Source: Eretmocerus hayati (lineage: Eukaryota; Arthropoda; Insecta; Hymenoptera; Aphelinidae). From it: DNA of 64,000 nucleotides. Below the pieces are notes generated by a model. It ran no database searches, had not been told where the DNA came from, and saw only the letters and a list, made by a program, of their open reading frames with translations. The translations under genes were made by a program, and so were the position numbers. Within the stretch, counting starts at the first letter, position 1. Each line of letters opens with the position of its first letter. Positions 54,932 through 64,000 of this stretch are shown piece by piece. The DNA lies in assembly GCA_029851415.1 (NCBI GenBank), contig CM056743.1:89502501-89566500 (forward strand). The letters are read 5' to 3'.

Positions 54932-57897
54932 TTTATTACATGATCATTCCAAGCCACCACAAGAGATAAATATAATTTCACGACCCAATTTTCGTATCAC
55001 TCGAGTACTTTCAAAGTGCTCCAGAATACATTCGCCCTCTGCTCCCATCAACTAAATTGAAGATTCTACCTATACCGTCTTCTTGCTTCATGTCTTAGCT
55101 CTAAAATGAGCTATTGTAAGCTTCAATCTGACCTGTAGATTTCGAATAATCAACGTTCGCGCATCTTCTGATTTTTTGTGCGAGTAACTGCGATTTTCAA
55201 CCATTAACCATCCGTAGTTATTTCATTTTCCATTTTTTGACCTGGAGAAGAGTTTGAAAAGTTAGGTACGTAGATCATCTACCTTTGAGAACATTTACAA
55301 CGTTATTCTCCATACTATTCAGTCTGGCAGGATAAAATCATCCATCATTCTCTAACCGACCCGAACGACGGAAACTGCGTTTTTTTGCTTTAGATCCGAC
55401 TATATTGCAAGGTGAAGCTTTTAAGCAGGCTATTAAGATCCTTCCAAAGTAGTTCCAAGGTACCGGTAGGTGAATAGCCACATTTCATCTCATTTTAAGT
55501 GCTTGGAGTGGAGATATTGAACCACGATACCCATTTTTGTCTATATCCCTACCGTATCGCACGCAACTTGGGTTTTGTTGACAACTCGACGGTCCTCGTA
55601 GAACTTGCTATTTACAGTTGTTTGTCACGTGGGCTACTTCTTTGCAAATTTTGAGCCAAATTACAGTCGATTCCGCCCAATAACCATCGGATTATAAATA
55701 GTTTCGCTTGCGACGAAAACCAACCATCGGATAGGCATAATTCATCGAATTAACATTAATTGATTTTCCTATGCAGGATTCACGGGCTATTGAATCAATT
55801 TGTCGGATGACAGAGATCTTAATGTGAGTTTACGCGTTTACTCTATACTATTGGGAGTGCATCCCGTGCATAATCGTCGTCGAGCTTCAGTCTCCCGATG
55901 CAGCATGCACATCGATTCTCACTCGAGGCGAAGAATCCGCGTAAGTGTGTGTGTGCATCCCAGGTTATTTCAAATGAGTGGACTTCGTTTTACTTTCTCA
56001 CTGACAATAGTTGCGTCTGTGCGCGTGCCCATGGTGATGAGCTTTTTGCATCTCGATATCATCATCTCATCAGTCCATTTATCTCAGAGACAATCGATCA
56101 CCGTGCGCAGATATATCTCACTTCGCATTCTGCTATATGCTGCTATATGCATAGTGTATTATGCATCGAGTATATGAGTCTCTGACTCCTGATGCTGGTG
56201 CGTTGATTCGCACTCTCGGCCAAGAAACTGTATGGATGTGCGTCCCATGTTAATTTGAATGAGTGGACTTCGATCTTCTCTCTCACTGACAGTAGCTGCG
56301 TCTGTGAGTGTGCATCAATGAGATGAGCTCTTCGCGTCTTGGCATATCATTATACGATCAATCCAATTGTAGGATGGGAGTTTTTGAATTTTCGAGAGAT
56401 ACTTGTTGTTTTTGGTCTATATGGCGCATAGAGTATCACTGATGGGGTACTGTGGACCAATTTGGGGCATTTTGGGTCACTTTTTTCGTAAACCACTGCT
56501 CATCGGATTTAGACGCCGGATAACCCAACGGTTAGTTTTACGTTAATTGGGGTTGGTTTGGGTGTGTCAAAGTGGTGGGGTGGGGGTAGTTTCTTGAGAA
56601 AAGATTTTCAACAGTGGGGATACTACTTTTACGGTATGTTTCAACTTTCTAAACTTTTTAAATTTCTTGAATTGAGAGGGTGGGGGTTGGGAAGGGGTTG
56701 AAATCGCTAAATCAATCTAAATGACTCAAATTCCGTTTGGAATTGGTAAATCAGGTTCAATTATTATGGAATGTTTCCTATCATGTTTTTTTTCAGATGA
56801 GGTAAAATGGAACAGGGTGGGGTAGAATGGAACTATCTCTGAAATCGATGAATTAATATCACGGACTCGATATCTACTAGTTTTGATCTGTATTTCTCAA
56901 TTCTCCATACATATCCCTCAGTTATCAACTGTTTCTTTCCGAAATTTTTTCATTCTGCTTCTGTAACTGAAATGTTTCATAGTTCACAAATGATAAAGAC
57001 TTTTGACAGATTTTTCCTGTTCAGCTCATATGCGAGTGACTTAGTTCTCATCTCCACCTCCATTCACTATGGTCATTATGTATTCTCTTCCCTCTTATCT
57101 CCAATTGTTGTGCTTTGGAAGCTTATCTTTATGTTTACATCACGACAGTGCCAATGAAGAATAGAAATTGGGAAAAAATTTATGCGCTGCGTTCATTGGC
57201 TAAACATATTCGAGTATCTTGACGTGGAGAAAATTTGATCACTCTGGGAGTTTACTGTGCTAACGGAATAGATCACGCATAACTTACAGTCTGGATAACT
57301 ACGTGCATTCATCCGCTCTTCTTCAGTGTGACCGAAATTTGTGAGATGAATCCGCGCCACAAAATATGGAAAGTCTCCGGTGGAGTGCCGCGTGAAAAAT
57401 TATCGCACAATTTCAATGGGTCAATTTCAGCAGGTTGTCACCGTGAATGAGATGAGAGTTACTTGAAAAGAGTTTGGATTCGGGGACCACCTCTTCCATT
57501 CGGCAATTAGGAATTATAGCTCTTCAGATATTAAAATTTTTGGGCTAAGGGTTTAGAATTGAAAGAGGTGAAATAGTTCGAACCCATCAATGTAATTTTT
57601 GGCTTCTAGATGGTTTGAAAAAGAATGAGTCTTTGCCTCGCGACTCTCCCCACGAGGGACGAAAATTGGGATAATTAAATTTTCTTACCCGATAGTAGCG
57701 AAGACTGCGATGGCGCAGATCCAGATGAACATCCTTCCTGTCTCTTTGTAGTTAGAAATTTGCCAATGTTGCTTGAATGCTCATGATTCCAAAAACGCGC
57801 CGCGATTTGACCTGGAATCCCTATTTGGATAAAATTTTTTTGACCGATTCTATACTGCTTGGAAAACAGATCCAAATCCTTGCAGACAGGATCCATG
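54932..57897. other. Interior of the tRNA-Leu LTR element, proximal part
   Basis: About 3 kb without gag or pol homology on either strand. A duplicated segment is present (about 55910-56100 and 56197-56375, period near 287) sharing GAGTGGACTTCG, CTCACTGACA-TAG and TGCGTCTGTG. 56560-56720 is unusually G-rich on the plus strand. Confidence 0.5.
55910..56375 (+). repeat. Two-copy direct repeat, period about 287 bp
   Basis: Copies at about 55910-56100 and 56197-56375 align through the phrases given by TTGAATGAGTGGACTTCG, TCTCTCACTGACA and GATGAGCT. They are moderately diverged. Confidence 0.6.
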
Positions 57898-57908
57898 CGC
57901 TGCCACCA
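57898..57908 (-). promoter_or_regulatory. Primer binding site for tRNA-Leu
   Basis: Minus-strand TGGTGGCAGCG begins three bases after the LTR end (GGTTCATAACA). It is complementary to the 3' end of the tRNA-Leu isoacceptor whose acceptor stem is GGTAGCG/CGCTGCC; the following bases (CATGGATCC) match the expected GTGGGATTC only partly. This sets the element's orientation as minus. Confidence 0.72.
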
Positions 57909-57911
57909 GTT

Positions 57912-58598
57912 TGTTATGAACCAGGGTTCTTGAGGTTCATGTGCTATGGGTCCCATTCTGTCCTTACCAGACCGTCGGGTCAGTAAGTTGGGGTGCAAGG
58001 TATTCTCTGAATGATAAGTCCAAGATATTGAATGCAGTATAGATTTTATTCAAAGGTAAGTTATGAATCCGAGAGAGAGACTGTTACAACTGTTCGTTAT
58101 TCTACTGATTCTAATATAGTACGAGAATATCAAGGGCTGAGACTACTCGTCCTGGAATGCTGCTAATCGCGGAGTCTACGCTACGAGTTTACGTGGTCGA
58201 CTGTGATTCTAGAAGCCTAATGTACGCGGTGAGAGTCCGCGGTCAACTGTATGAACAGAAGCCTCGATCAGCGTTCTTACGCCACGTTTATACTCGTTCC
58301 CACATCGAGGTCAAATGCGCTTCGGCGCCTCTGTTCACGCACCTACTCGCGGCAACGCGCTCGTTTTCGAATATTCTAGAAGGCTCCAGACTGGCGCCCC
58401 TGAGTCATGGCTATCAATTCTTGCACGCGCGGTTGGTAACGCTTAGTTGCACCACATTAAAATAAATACTGCAATAGCATCTACTCCATGACGCACAGCT
58501 ACAGATTCTTGCACGTGCGGCTATACTTGCACCACATTCCATTAAATCTCGTAATAGGTGCTGCTCGTAGGCATGGAGCTTAGATTAGCTCCATGACA
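57912..58598 (-). repeat. 5' LTR (minus-strand sense) of the tRNA-Leu element
   Basis: The minus-strand sense starts TGTCATGGAGC and ends GGTTCATAACA. It has TATAAA (58292-58287) about 306 bases in and AATAAA (58050-58045) about 550 bases in, giving a sensible U3-R-U5 layout. It pairs with 47693-48397. Confidence 0.88.
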
Positions 58599-59125
58599 AG
58601 GCAGTTATCTGCGCAGTTATAACGCCACTGTGGGCATCATAAATGGTACATGACACTTGATCTAAGGTTCTGTGGAGTTTCGGGTCCATTGGAACTGTTT
58701 GCAACCCACAGGGGTGTCATAACTGAGCAGATAACTGCTCAGAGCTCGATTCCGCCCTGTTTTGGGCCCCATAGCCGAGGGTGCTGACTGGTAATAAATT
58801 CTCTGGGCATCATCAATGGTACATCACCACTTGATCTGAGGTTCTGTAGAGTTTCGGATCCATTGGATTATCCTACAACCCATAGTGGTGTCATAACTGC
58901 GCAGATCACTGCTCAAAGCTCGATTCCGCCCTGTTTTGGGCCCCATAGCCAAGGGTGCTGACTGGTAATGAATTCTCTGGGCATTGACGATAGTACGTGA
59001 CTACTTGATCAAGGGTTCTGTAGAGTTTCGGGTCCATTGGGATATCCTACAACCCACAGTGGTGTCATCACTGCGCAGATAACTGCTCAAAGCTCGATTC
59101 CGCCCTGTTTTGGGCCCCATACCCC
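58599..59125 (-). repeat. 174 bp satellite, inverted relative to the 43-47 kb array
   Basis: 58599-58634 continues the satellite in the plus orientation. From about 58631 onward three monomers run in the opposite orientation (CCCTGTTTTGGGCCCCATAG at about 58760, 58930 and 59100). The array ends at about 59125, followed by a short very GC-rich stretch (59135-59222). Confidence 0.9.
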
Positions 59126-59134
59126 ACTGAAAAT

Positions 59135-60066
59135 GGATGGCCGCCCGAGTGGGCGCCGGGGCGGGCGCCCGGACGGTAGCACGAAATCGGCGATAAAGTC
59201 GCCCGCCAGGGCGGCCGCCGCGAAAATTTTTTTTGCCCAAAAATTCAATTTTTATATTTTTGTTTTCCCGAAAACCCGAAATAATTCTATTCAATTTTGT
59301 TCCCTCCAATCCATTAAAAATTACCGGAGAGAACTCTGAGAGAGCCACTCCAGGAGATGATCATCACTCAGAAAATGTTTCCGTAGTCGCAAAAATTTTG
59401 CTTCAAATTCTATACATGATTTGCTCCGAATTCTATATATAATGTATGTATAGTACTTTATCTCACCTTGAGGTAGGACCCCGTCTGGTGTTATTGAAAT
59501 ATTACAAGGAAGGAGTAGTTTAAAAATAATGATAATTATAATATAAAAATATAGTAATAATAGTACTAAGACTATAAGCTTAGACAAGAATGTTGCTCTT
59601 GTACATAGTAATATAATTTGAATATGTATATGTGGGATGCAGATAATGAGATTGAAGGGAATTATATCAATTTGGAATGGAAGGGATAATATTGAATGAA
59701 TGATAATAACATGATTATTATGAATGATTGGATGTATATTATTATGAGATAATTGAAAATCATCATGTTCAGTCTATATTGAGATTATTGTAAATTTTTC
59801 TTCATGTTCATTGAGTTTGAAATGATTGAAGATGATGTTAAGATGATGAATGGTGGATATAAATAGCTGATGATGGAAGTATTCAATAATGATAATAAAT
59901 ATCTAGTTACAGGAAAATACTCACATATTTGCTTCTCTTCTTTCTGTGTTGATTTCCGGTTGTTTACAATTATTGTCTATGGGAGATTCACTCCGTGTGT
60001 GATTTGATTACATTATTCTTATTATGGAATGTTGTCTTGACATCCTCTTCAGTTCTACTGTATCAG
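59135..60066. other. GC-rich patch then AT-rich unassigned DNA
   Basis: 59135-59222 is dominated by GCCC/GGGC-type words (GGGCGCCGG, GCGGGCGCCC). After that the sequence becomes strongly AT-rich with ATGAT-like low complexity (59500-59930). No gene. Confidence 0.45.
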
Positions 60067-60071
60067 CGACG

Positions 60072-60459
60072 CACTACGGGGAACCGGGGTAATTTTGATA
60101 GAAATTAGCTATTATCTCAAGAAAGGAGTGAACTTATCTGATGATTCACAATGGTAATCATAGTTTGAAGCCTCTGGAATTGAGATTATATACTGAGAAA
60201 GGGTTTCGCGCAAATCCTCAATAAACAAATTCCAACTCTTGGCAGAGTTTCAATGCCAAACAACGCAATACGCATTTTCAGCTTATATGTTTATAACCAA
60301 ATTTGTTTATTGAGGATTTGCGCGAAACCCTTTCTCAGTATATAATCTCAATTCCAGAGGCTTCAAACTATAATTACCATTTTGAATCATCAGATAAGGT
60401 CACTCCGTTCTTGAGATAATAGCTAATTTCTATCAAAATTATTCCGGTTCCCCGTAGTG
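60072..60459. mobile_element. 388 bp hairpin MITE, 5 bp duplication CGACG
   Basis: The ends CACTACGGGGAACCGG and its complement are flanked by CGACG (60067-60071 and 60460-60464). The arms of about 165 bp (60072-60237 and 60299-60459) are inverted copies with a few changes, separated by a loop of about 60 bases. There is no coding capacity. CACTA-like termini, but a 5 bp duplication is not the CACTA norm, so the superfamily is left open. Confidence 0.85.
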
Positions 60460-60464
60460 CGACG

Positions 60465-61522
60465 CTACGCTAAGTTTGGACCAAGCTCCGAATTGGTAAG
60501 CGCTTGCCTAAGACTAGCTGTGTTGACTCTTCGCGGCTCTCTTCATTTTCCCAAAGACCACTTTTTTTCTTCTCCTTGGTTGTCGTGGTATCATTGGTGA
60601 TATTAGTGCATGCGGAGGATGCACGGAGTTGATGATAGAGTGAGTGGCAGAATGATGAATGGAATGTGTGGTAGGTGATATGGAATGAATGGTAAGAATG
60701 ATGAGGGACTATGAATTGGCGTGTTGATGATTATGATGATACTAATGATGTTGATGAAATGTCAAAGTAGCGAAGTGTTGTAGTGTGGAGGATGAATGTG
60801 ATGAATGGATACAATGGAGTAATGTATGAGTATAATAGGTGTGTAAATGATGTGAATTATGACGATGTGATGAAAGTTTTATGAACGAAACGGTGCAATG
60901 TTAATGACGCGAATGATTAGATGCCTCATATGGTAGGAATGAGCTATATGAACCATCCTTATTGATAGTCTCATCTTACTGATTGTGGGCAAATTTGGAC
61001 GTAACTTTTGCATGCAAAATTTCTCGACTAGTATTAAACGTATCTATGAGTTAATTATATATTAGAAACTCGAAGAAACGTCCGGAGTCACTAGATTTTC
61101 TCCCACCCCTATACTTTTTGATAATCTGTGAGAGCGTCGTGCGCGTGTGTGTGAGTGCGTGTGTTTTTCGTGTTTGTGTTTGTCATCTCGATTTTCATTA
61201 TTAGAAGCAGACCAGGACACTTTCACAGCGCTCGAATGACATTGTTATTGCGATCTAACCACGTGCAGTCACGGGCTCTCAATGAAAACGTCATAGGTGA
61301 TTTGTGAGTTGTGTAAGTATATAAATGTATTGTGATAGTGAGTATGTGTCCGTTTGTATTAATGAATGACGGTTTCATGTATTGTGTCGATGAGTATAAT
61401 TGTTGCGACTTTGGGTGTATGTGTTATGTGGTGGTTTTTATGTGTTTGTGCGATGTTTTTCGATTTTTTGATGTAATTATATATTTCGTGTGTTTTCTTC
61501 CACTGTTCATTGTCATATATAT
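60465..61522. other. Unassigned DNA
   Basis: 60600-60960 is low-complexity, rich in GATGAATG/TGATGA words. 61140-61500 is T/G-rich with TGTGTG-like phrases. No gene. Confidence 0.45.
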
Positions 61523-63608
61523 GAGTGATTCTGGAGCAAGCTGGACAAAACCGTCACCAGGGGGATCTGGGAAAAATCCGCAAAAATTTTTTTCCATTAG
61601 TACTATGTTGAAATAGTACGAAAAATTTTTTTTCAGATTTTTTCGGCCCCCCCCCCTGTGGGCCCCAGGGCCCATGAAAGGGCCATTTTAGGCCCTTTTT
61701 TAGCCTATTCTAGGAAAATCATAGCTCCGACGCAATTCAATATTTTTCAACGTACTTGGGCGCATTTTTCTCGTCAAGACTAGTACTTTGGAGAAAAAAA
61801 TTGTCCAAGGCCACCTAGTGAGCCTGACGACTTCTGCCACCTATTTATTGAGAGCAAATTTTAGCGATTTTTGGGCTTGCTTCAAAGTGATGTAGCTCCC
61901 ACTAGACATGTGATAATCGACTTTTACAAGTAGTCATTTTGAAGGTCTTGAAAATACCTACAATTTGCCCACTTGTAAAAGTCAATTATCGCACTTTTTG
62001 TTGGAGCTACAGTCGATACAAGTTGAGCTATTTACGAAAAAGTCGAAAATTCAGGACTCGATTCCAAAAATATATCTTAATTTTTTTTCACCAAACTTGT
62101 GCGAAAATGTTCTTTCAGACATCTACTTTTAGTAAAAAAAATTTGGCGGAGGTTATTTTTTTTTATTTTTTTTGCCGAGCGTTACAAAATGCCGCATTTC
62201 GTGGTTTTAGCAAAAACAGCATCTTTGACCACGGTCACATATGCTCCCATCTGGACTGATGTGCACCAATCTGTGTGAAAGTACTCCCCAAAGTACCCCC
62301 AAGTACGTGTAAGAAGTTGCGGGGACGAGCCTCCACCCAGGAGCGAGCTGTAGGTTCTATTCACCGATAGGCATTATTTTGGCTATTCGAGCGTATGCAA
62401 CTGAGAGCATGATTTTACTTGTTCTGGCTTACAAATGAGATAATGGGGTAGAATGAGGATCAAAACATGCTTTTCCGACTCAAAATGACCATCTAAACAC
62501 AATTCCGAGGTCAGTTTAGCTCTAGAATGTCGTCTAGTGCCTCAACGGGTCAGAATCCGTCGACAGAATCTAAGTTCTTGAGGGGCAGAGGGACGACTAT
62601 TTAGAGCAAAACTGACCTCGGAATTGTGTTTAGATGGTCATTTTGAGTCGGAAAAGCATGTTTTGATCCTCATTCTAGCCCATTATCTCATTTGTAAGCC
62701 AGAACGAGTAAAATCATGCTCTCAGTCGCTTACGCTCGAATAGCCAAAATAATGCCTATTTTGGACACGGTGAATAGAACCTACAGCTCGCTCCTGGGTG
62801 GAGGCTCGTCCCCGCAACTTTTTACACGTACTTGGGGGTACTTTGGGGAGTACTTCCACACAGATTGGTGCACATCAGTCCAGATGGGAGCATATGTGAC
62901 CGTGGTCAAAGATGCTATTTTTGCTAAAACCACGAAATGCGACATTTTGTAACGCTCGGCAAAAAAAATAAAAAAAAATAACCTCCGCCAAATTTTTTTT
63001 ACTAAAAGTAGATGTCTGAAAGAACATTTTCGCACAAGTTTGGTGAGAAAAAATTGAGATATATTTTTGGAATCGAGTCCTGAATTTTCGACTATTTCGT
63101 AAATAGCTCAACTTGTATCGACTGTAGCTCCAACAAAAAGTGCGATAATTGACTTTTACAAGTGGGCAAATTGTAGGTATTTTCAAGACCTTCAAAATGA
63201 CTACTTGTAAAAGTCGATTATCACATGTTTAGTGGGAGCTACATCACTTTGAAGCAAGCCCAAAAATCGCTAAAATTTGCTCTCAATAAATAGGTGGCAG
63301 AAGTCGTCAGGCTCACTGAGTGGCCTTGGACAATTTTTTTCTCAAAAGTACTAGTCTTGACGAGAAAAATGCGCCCAAGTACGTTGGAAAATATTGAATT
63401 GCGTCGGAGCTACGATTTTCCTAGAATATGCTAAAAAAGGGCCTAAAATGGCCCTTTCATGGGCCCTGGGGCCCACAGGGGGGGCCGAAAAAATCTGAAA
63501 AAAATTTTTTCGTACTATTTCAACATAGTACTAATGGAAAAAAATTTTTGCGGGTTTTTCCCAGACCCCCCTGGTGACGGTTTTGTCCAGCTTGCTCCAG
63601 AATCACTC
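61523..63608. mobile_element. Foldback element B, intact relative of foldback A
   Basis: The ends GAGTGATTCTGGAGC and its complement are flanked by ATATATAT on both sides (a palindromic duplication, so its length is ambiguous). Arms of about 1 kb (61523-62518 and 62608-63608) are near-identical inverted copies with an 89-base spacer. Termini and the CGTCACCAGGGGG, CGTACTTGGGCGCATTT and GACCTTCAAAATGACTAC-type blocks are shared with foldback A. Mirror frames of 106 codons (61939-62259 and 63195-62875) come from the arm symmetry. No transposase. Confidence 0.85.
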
Positions 63609-64000
63609 ATATATATGTATGGATGGTGAGATTCGCGATTCATGTATAGTGTTATCAAATAACCATTTAATATATATCAAATAACAATTTGATCCATAAT
63701 TTGATGGGTAATAAGATGTTTTTACGAATGCTTTGATGAGTGGGTATTTTGGTTTTTTGAGTATATATGTATATTTGAGGATGTATATGTGTTCATGTGA
63801 GTGGGTGATGATCTTAATGTCACTTTTTATCATATATTAATCTGAATAAAATTTTACTGATTCGTTGTGTAAATTGATTTTTAGTTTATTGTTGAATTTT
63901 CTAACTATTATGATAGTGCGGATATGTGCATATGGTTTCTTGATATATGTGCTCAAGGAATATGTAGATTTCTCAATACCATGTTTATGAGTGTGTTTGT
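63609..64000. other. Unassigned AT-rich DNA
   Basis: Low-complexity T/A/G-rich sequence; nothing recognised. Confidence 0.45.

Larger units (their letters stand above)
47693..58598 (-). mobile_element. 10.9 kb LTR retrotransposon relic (tRNA-Leu primed), with nested copia
   Basis: Two long direct repeats bound the element, and the minus-strand reading has a TATA box, AATAAA and a primer binding site in correct order. Flanks are satellite DNA: GGGC (47689-47692) and AGGC (58599-58602) then CAGTTATCTG, so a 4 bp duplication with one mismatch is likely. After removing copia, the interior (48398-50103 and 54932-57911) has no recognisable gag or pol. It is therefore a large non-autonomous element or an eroded one. 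No polypurine tract is evident before the 3' LTR. Confidence 0.78.

Noticed and set aside
61939..63195. Mirror 106-codon frames in foldback B
   Set aside because: They are produced by arm symmetry. Phe/Lys-rich composition comes from AT-rich DNA and there is no motif.
1..64000. CRISPR arrays, prophage or bacterial operons
   Set aside because: No short regularly spaced repeat-spacer pattern, no ribosome-binding-site-led gene series, and clear eukaryotic retroelements throughout.

Overview
The window reads as a repeat-dominated stretch of an animal nuclear genome, most likely an arthropod and probably an insect. The base composition is AT-rich. It holds relics of BEL/Pao, Ty1/copia and jockey/CR1-type elements, primer binding sites that match animal tRNA-Tyr, tRNA-Leu and initiator tRNA-Met, intron-like splice sites, and many terminal-inverted-repeat (TIR) and foldback elements. 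There are no bacterial-style operons, no CRISPR array and no rRNA. No complete host protein-coding gene could be recognised. Only a few exon-like islands are offered, at low confidence (3348-4008, about 29500-29713, 34950-35258 and 36479-36629).

Layout. 1-10273 is mostly unassigned AT-rich DNA with a 1.1 kb inverted-repeat element at 827-1969. 10274-15998 is a large foldback element. A separate 2 kb hairpin element (10412-12456) sits in its left arm on a TA duplication, and a 1.6 kb segment carrying three roughly 310 bp tandem repeats sits in its right arm. 16003-20956 is largely unassigned, with a tRNA-derived sequence near 18.1 kb and a 41 bp palindrome at 20015. 20957-23430 is a minus-strand, 5'-truncated non-LTR retrotransposon whose reverse transcriptase frame is split by a 989 bp TIR element on a TA duplication. 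25732-26183 is a GC-rich insertion between 13 bp direct repeats. 26738-27450 is a deleted pogo/Tigger-like transposon. 31769-32215 carries five copies of a short motif, each in the loop of a differently built hairpin; this is the least explained signal in the window.

36.7-42.5 kb is a degenerate, 3'-truncated BEL/Pao retrotransposon with a 5' LTR, a tRNA-Tyr primer binding site, leader tandem repeats, gag, protease, RT and RNase H. It is followed by roughly 147 bp tandem repeats that contain a 28 bp perfect palindrome, then by a 174 bp complex satellite (43.1-47.7 kb). A 10.9 kb minus-strand LTR element primed by tRNA-Leu (47693-58598) is inserted in that satellite. A nearly full-length, inactivated copia element (50109-54926, duplication CCGGG) is nested inside the LTR element. 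Thirty-six bases beyond the LTR element the satellite flips to inverted orientation. 60072-60459 is a 388 bp hairpin element, and 61523-63608 is an intact relative of the first foldback element.

The recognisable genes do not form a pathway. They are inactivated enzymes of selfish elements, and their nesting gives a relative history: satellite, then the tRNA-Leu LTR element, then copia; foldback A, then the TA hairpin; non-LTR element, then the TIR element. All identities come from reading the sequence by eye; no database search was possible.
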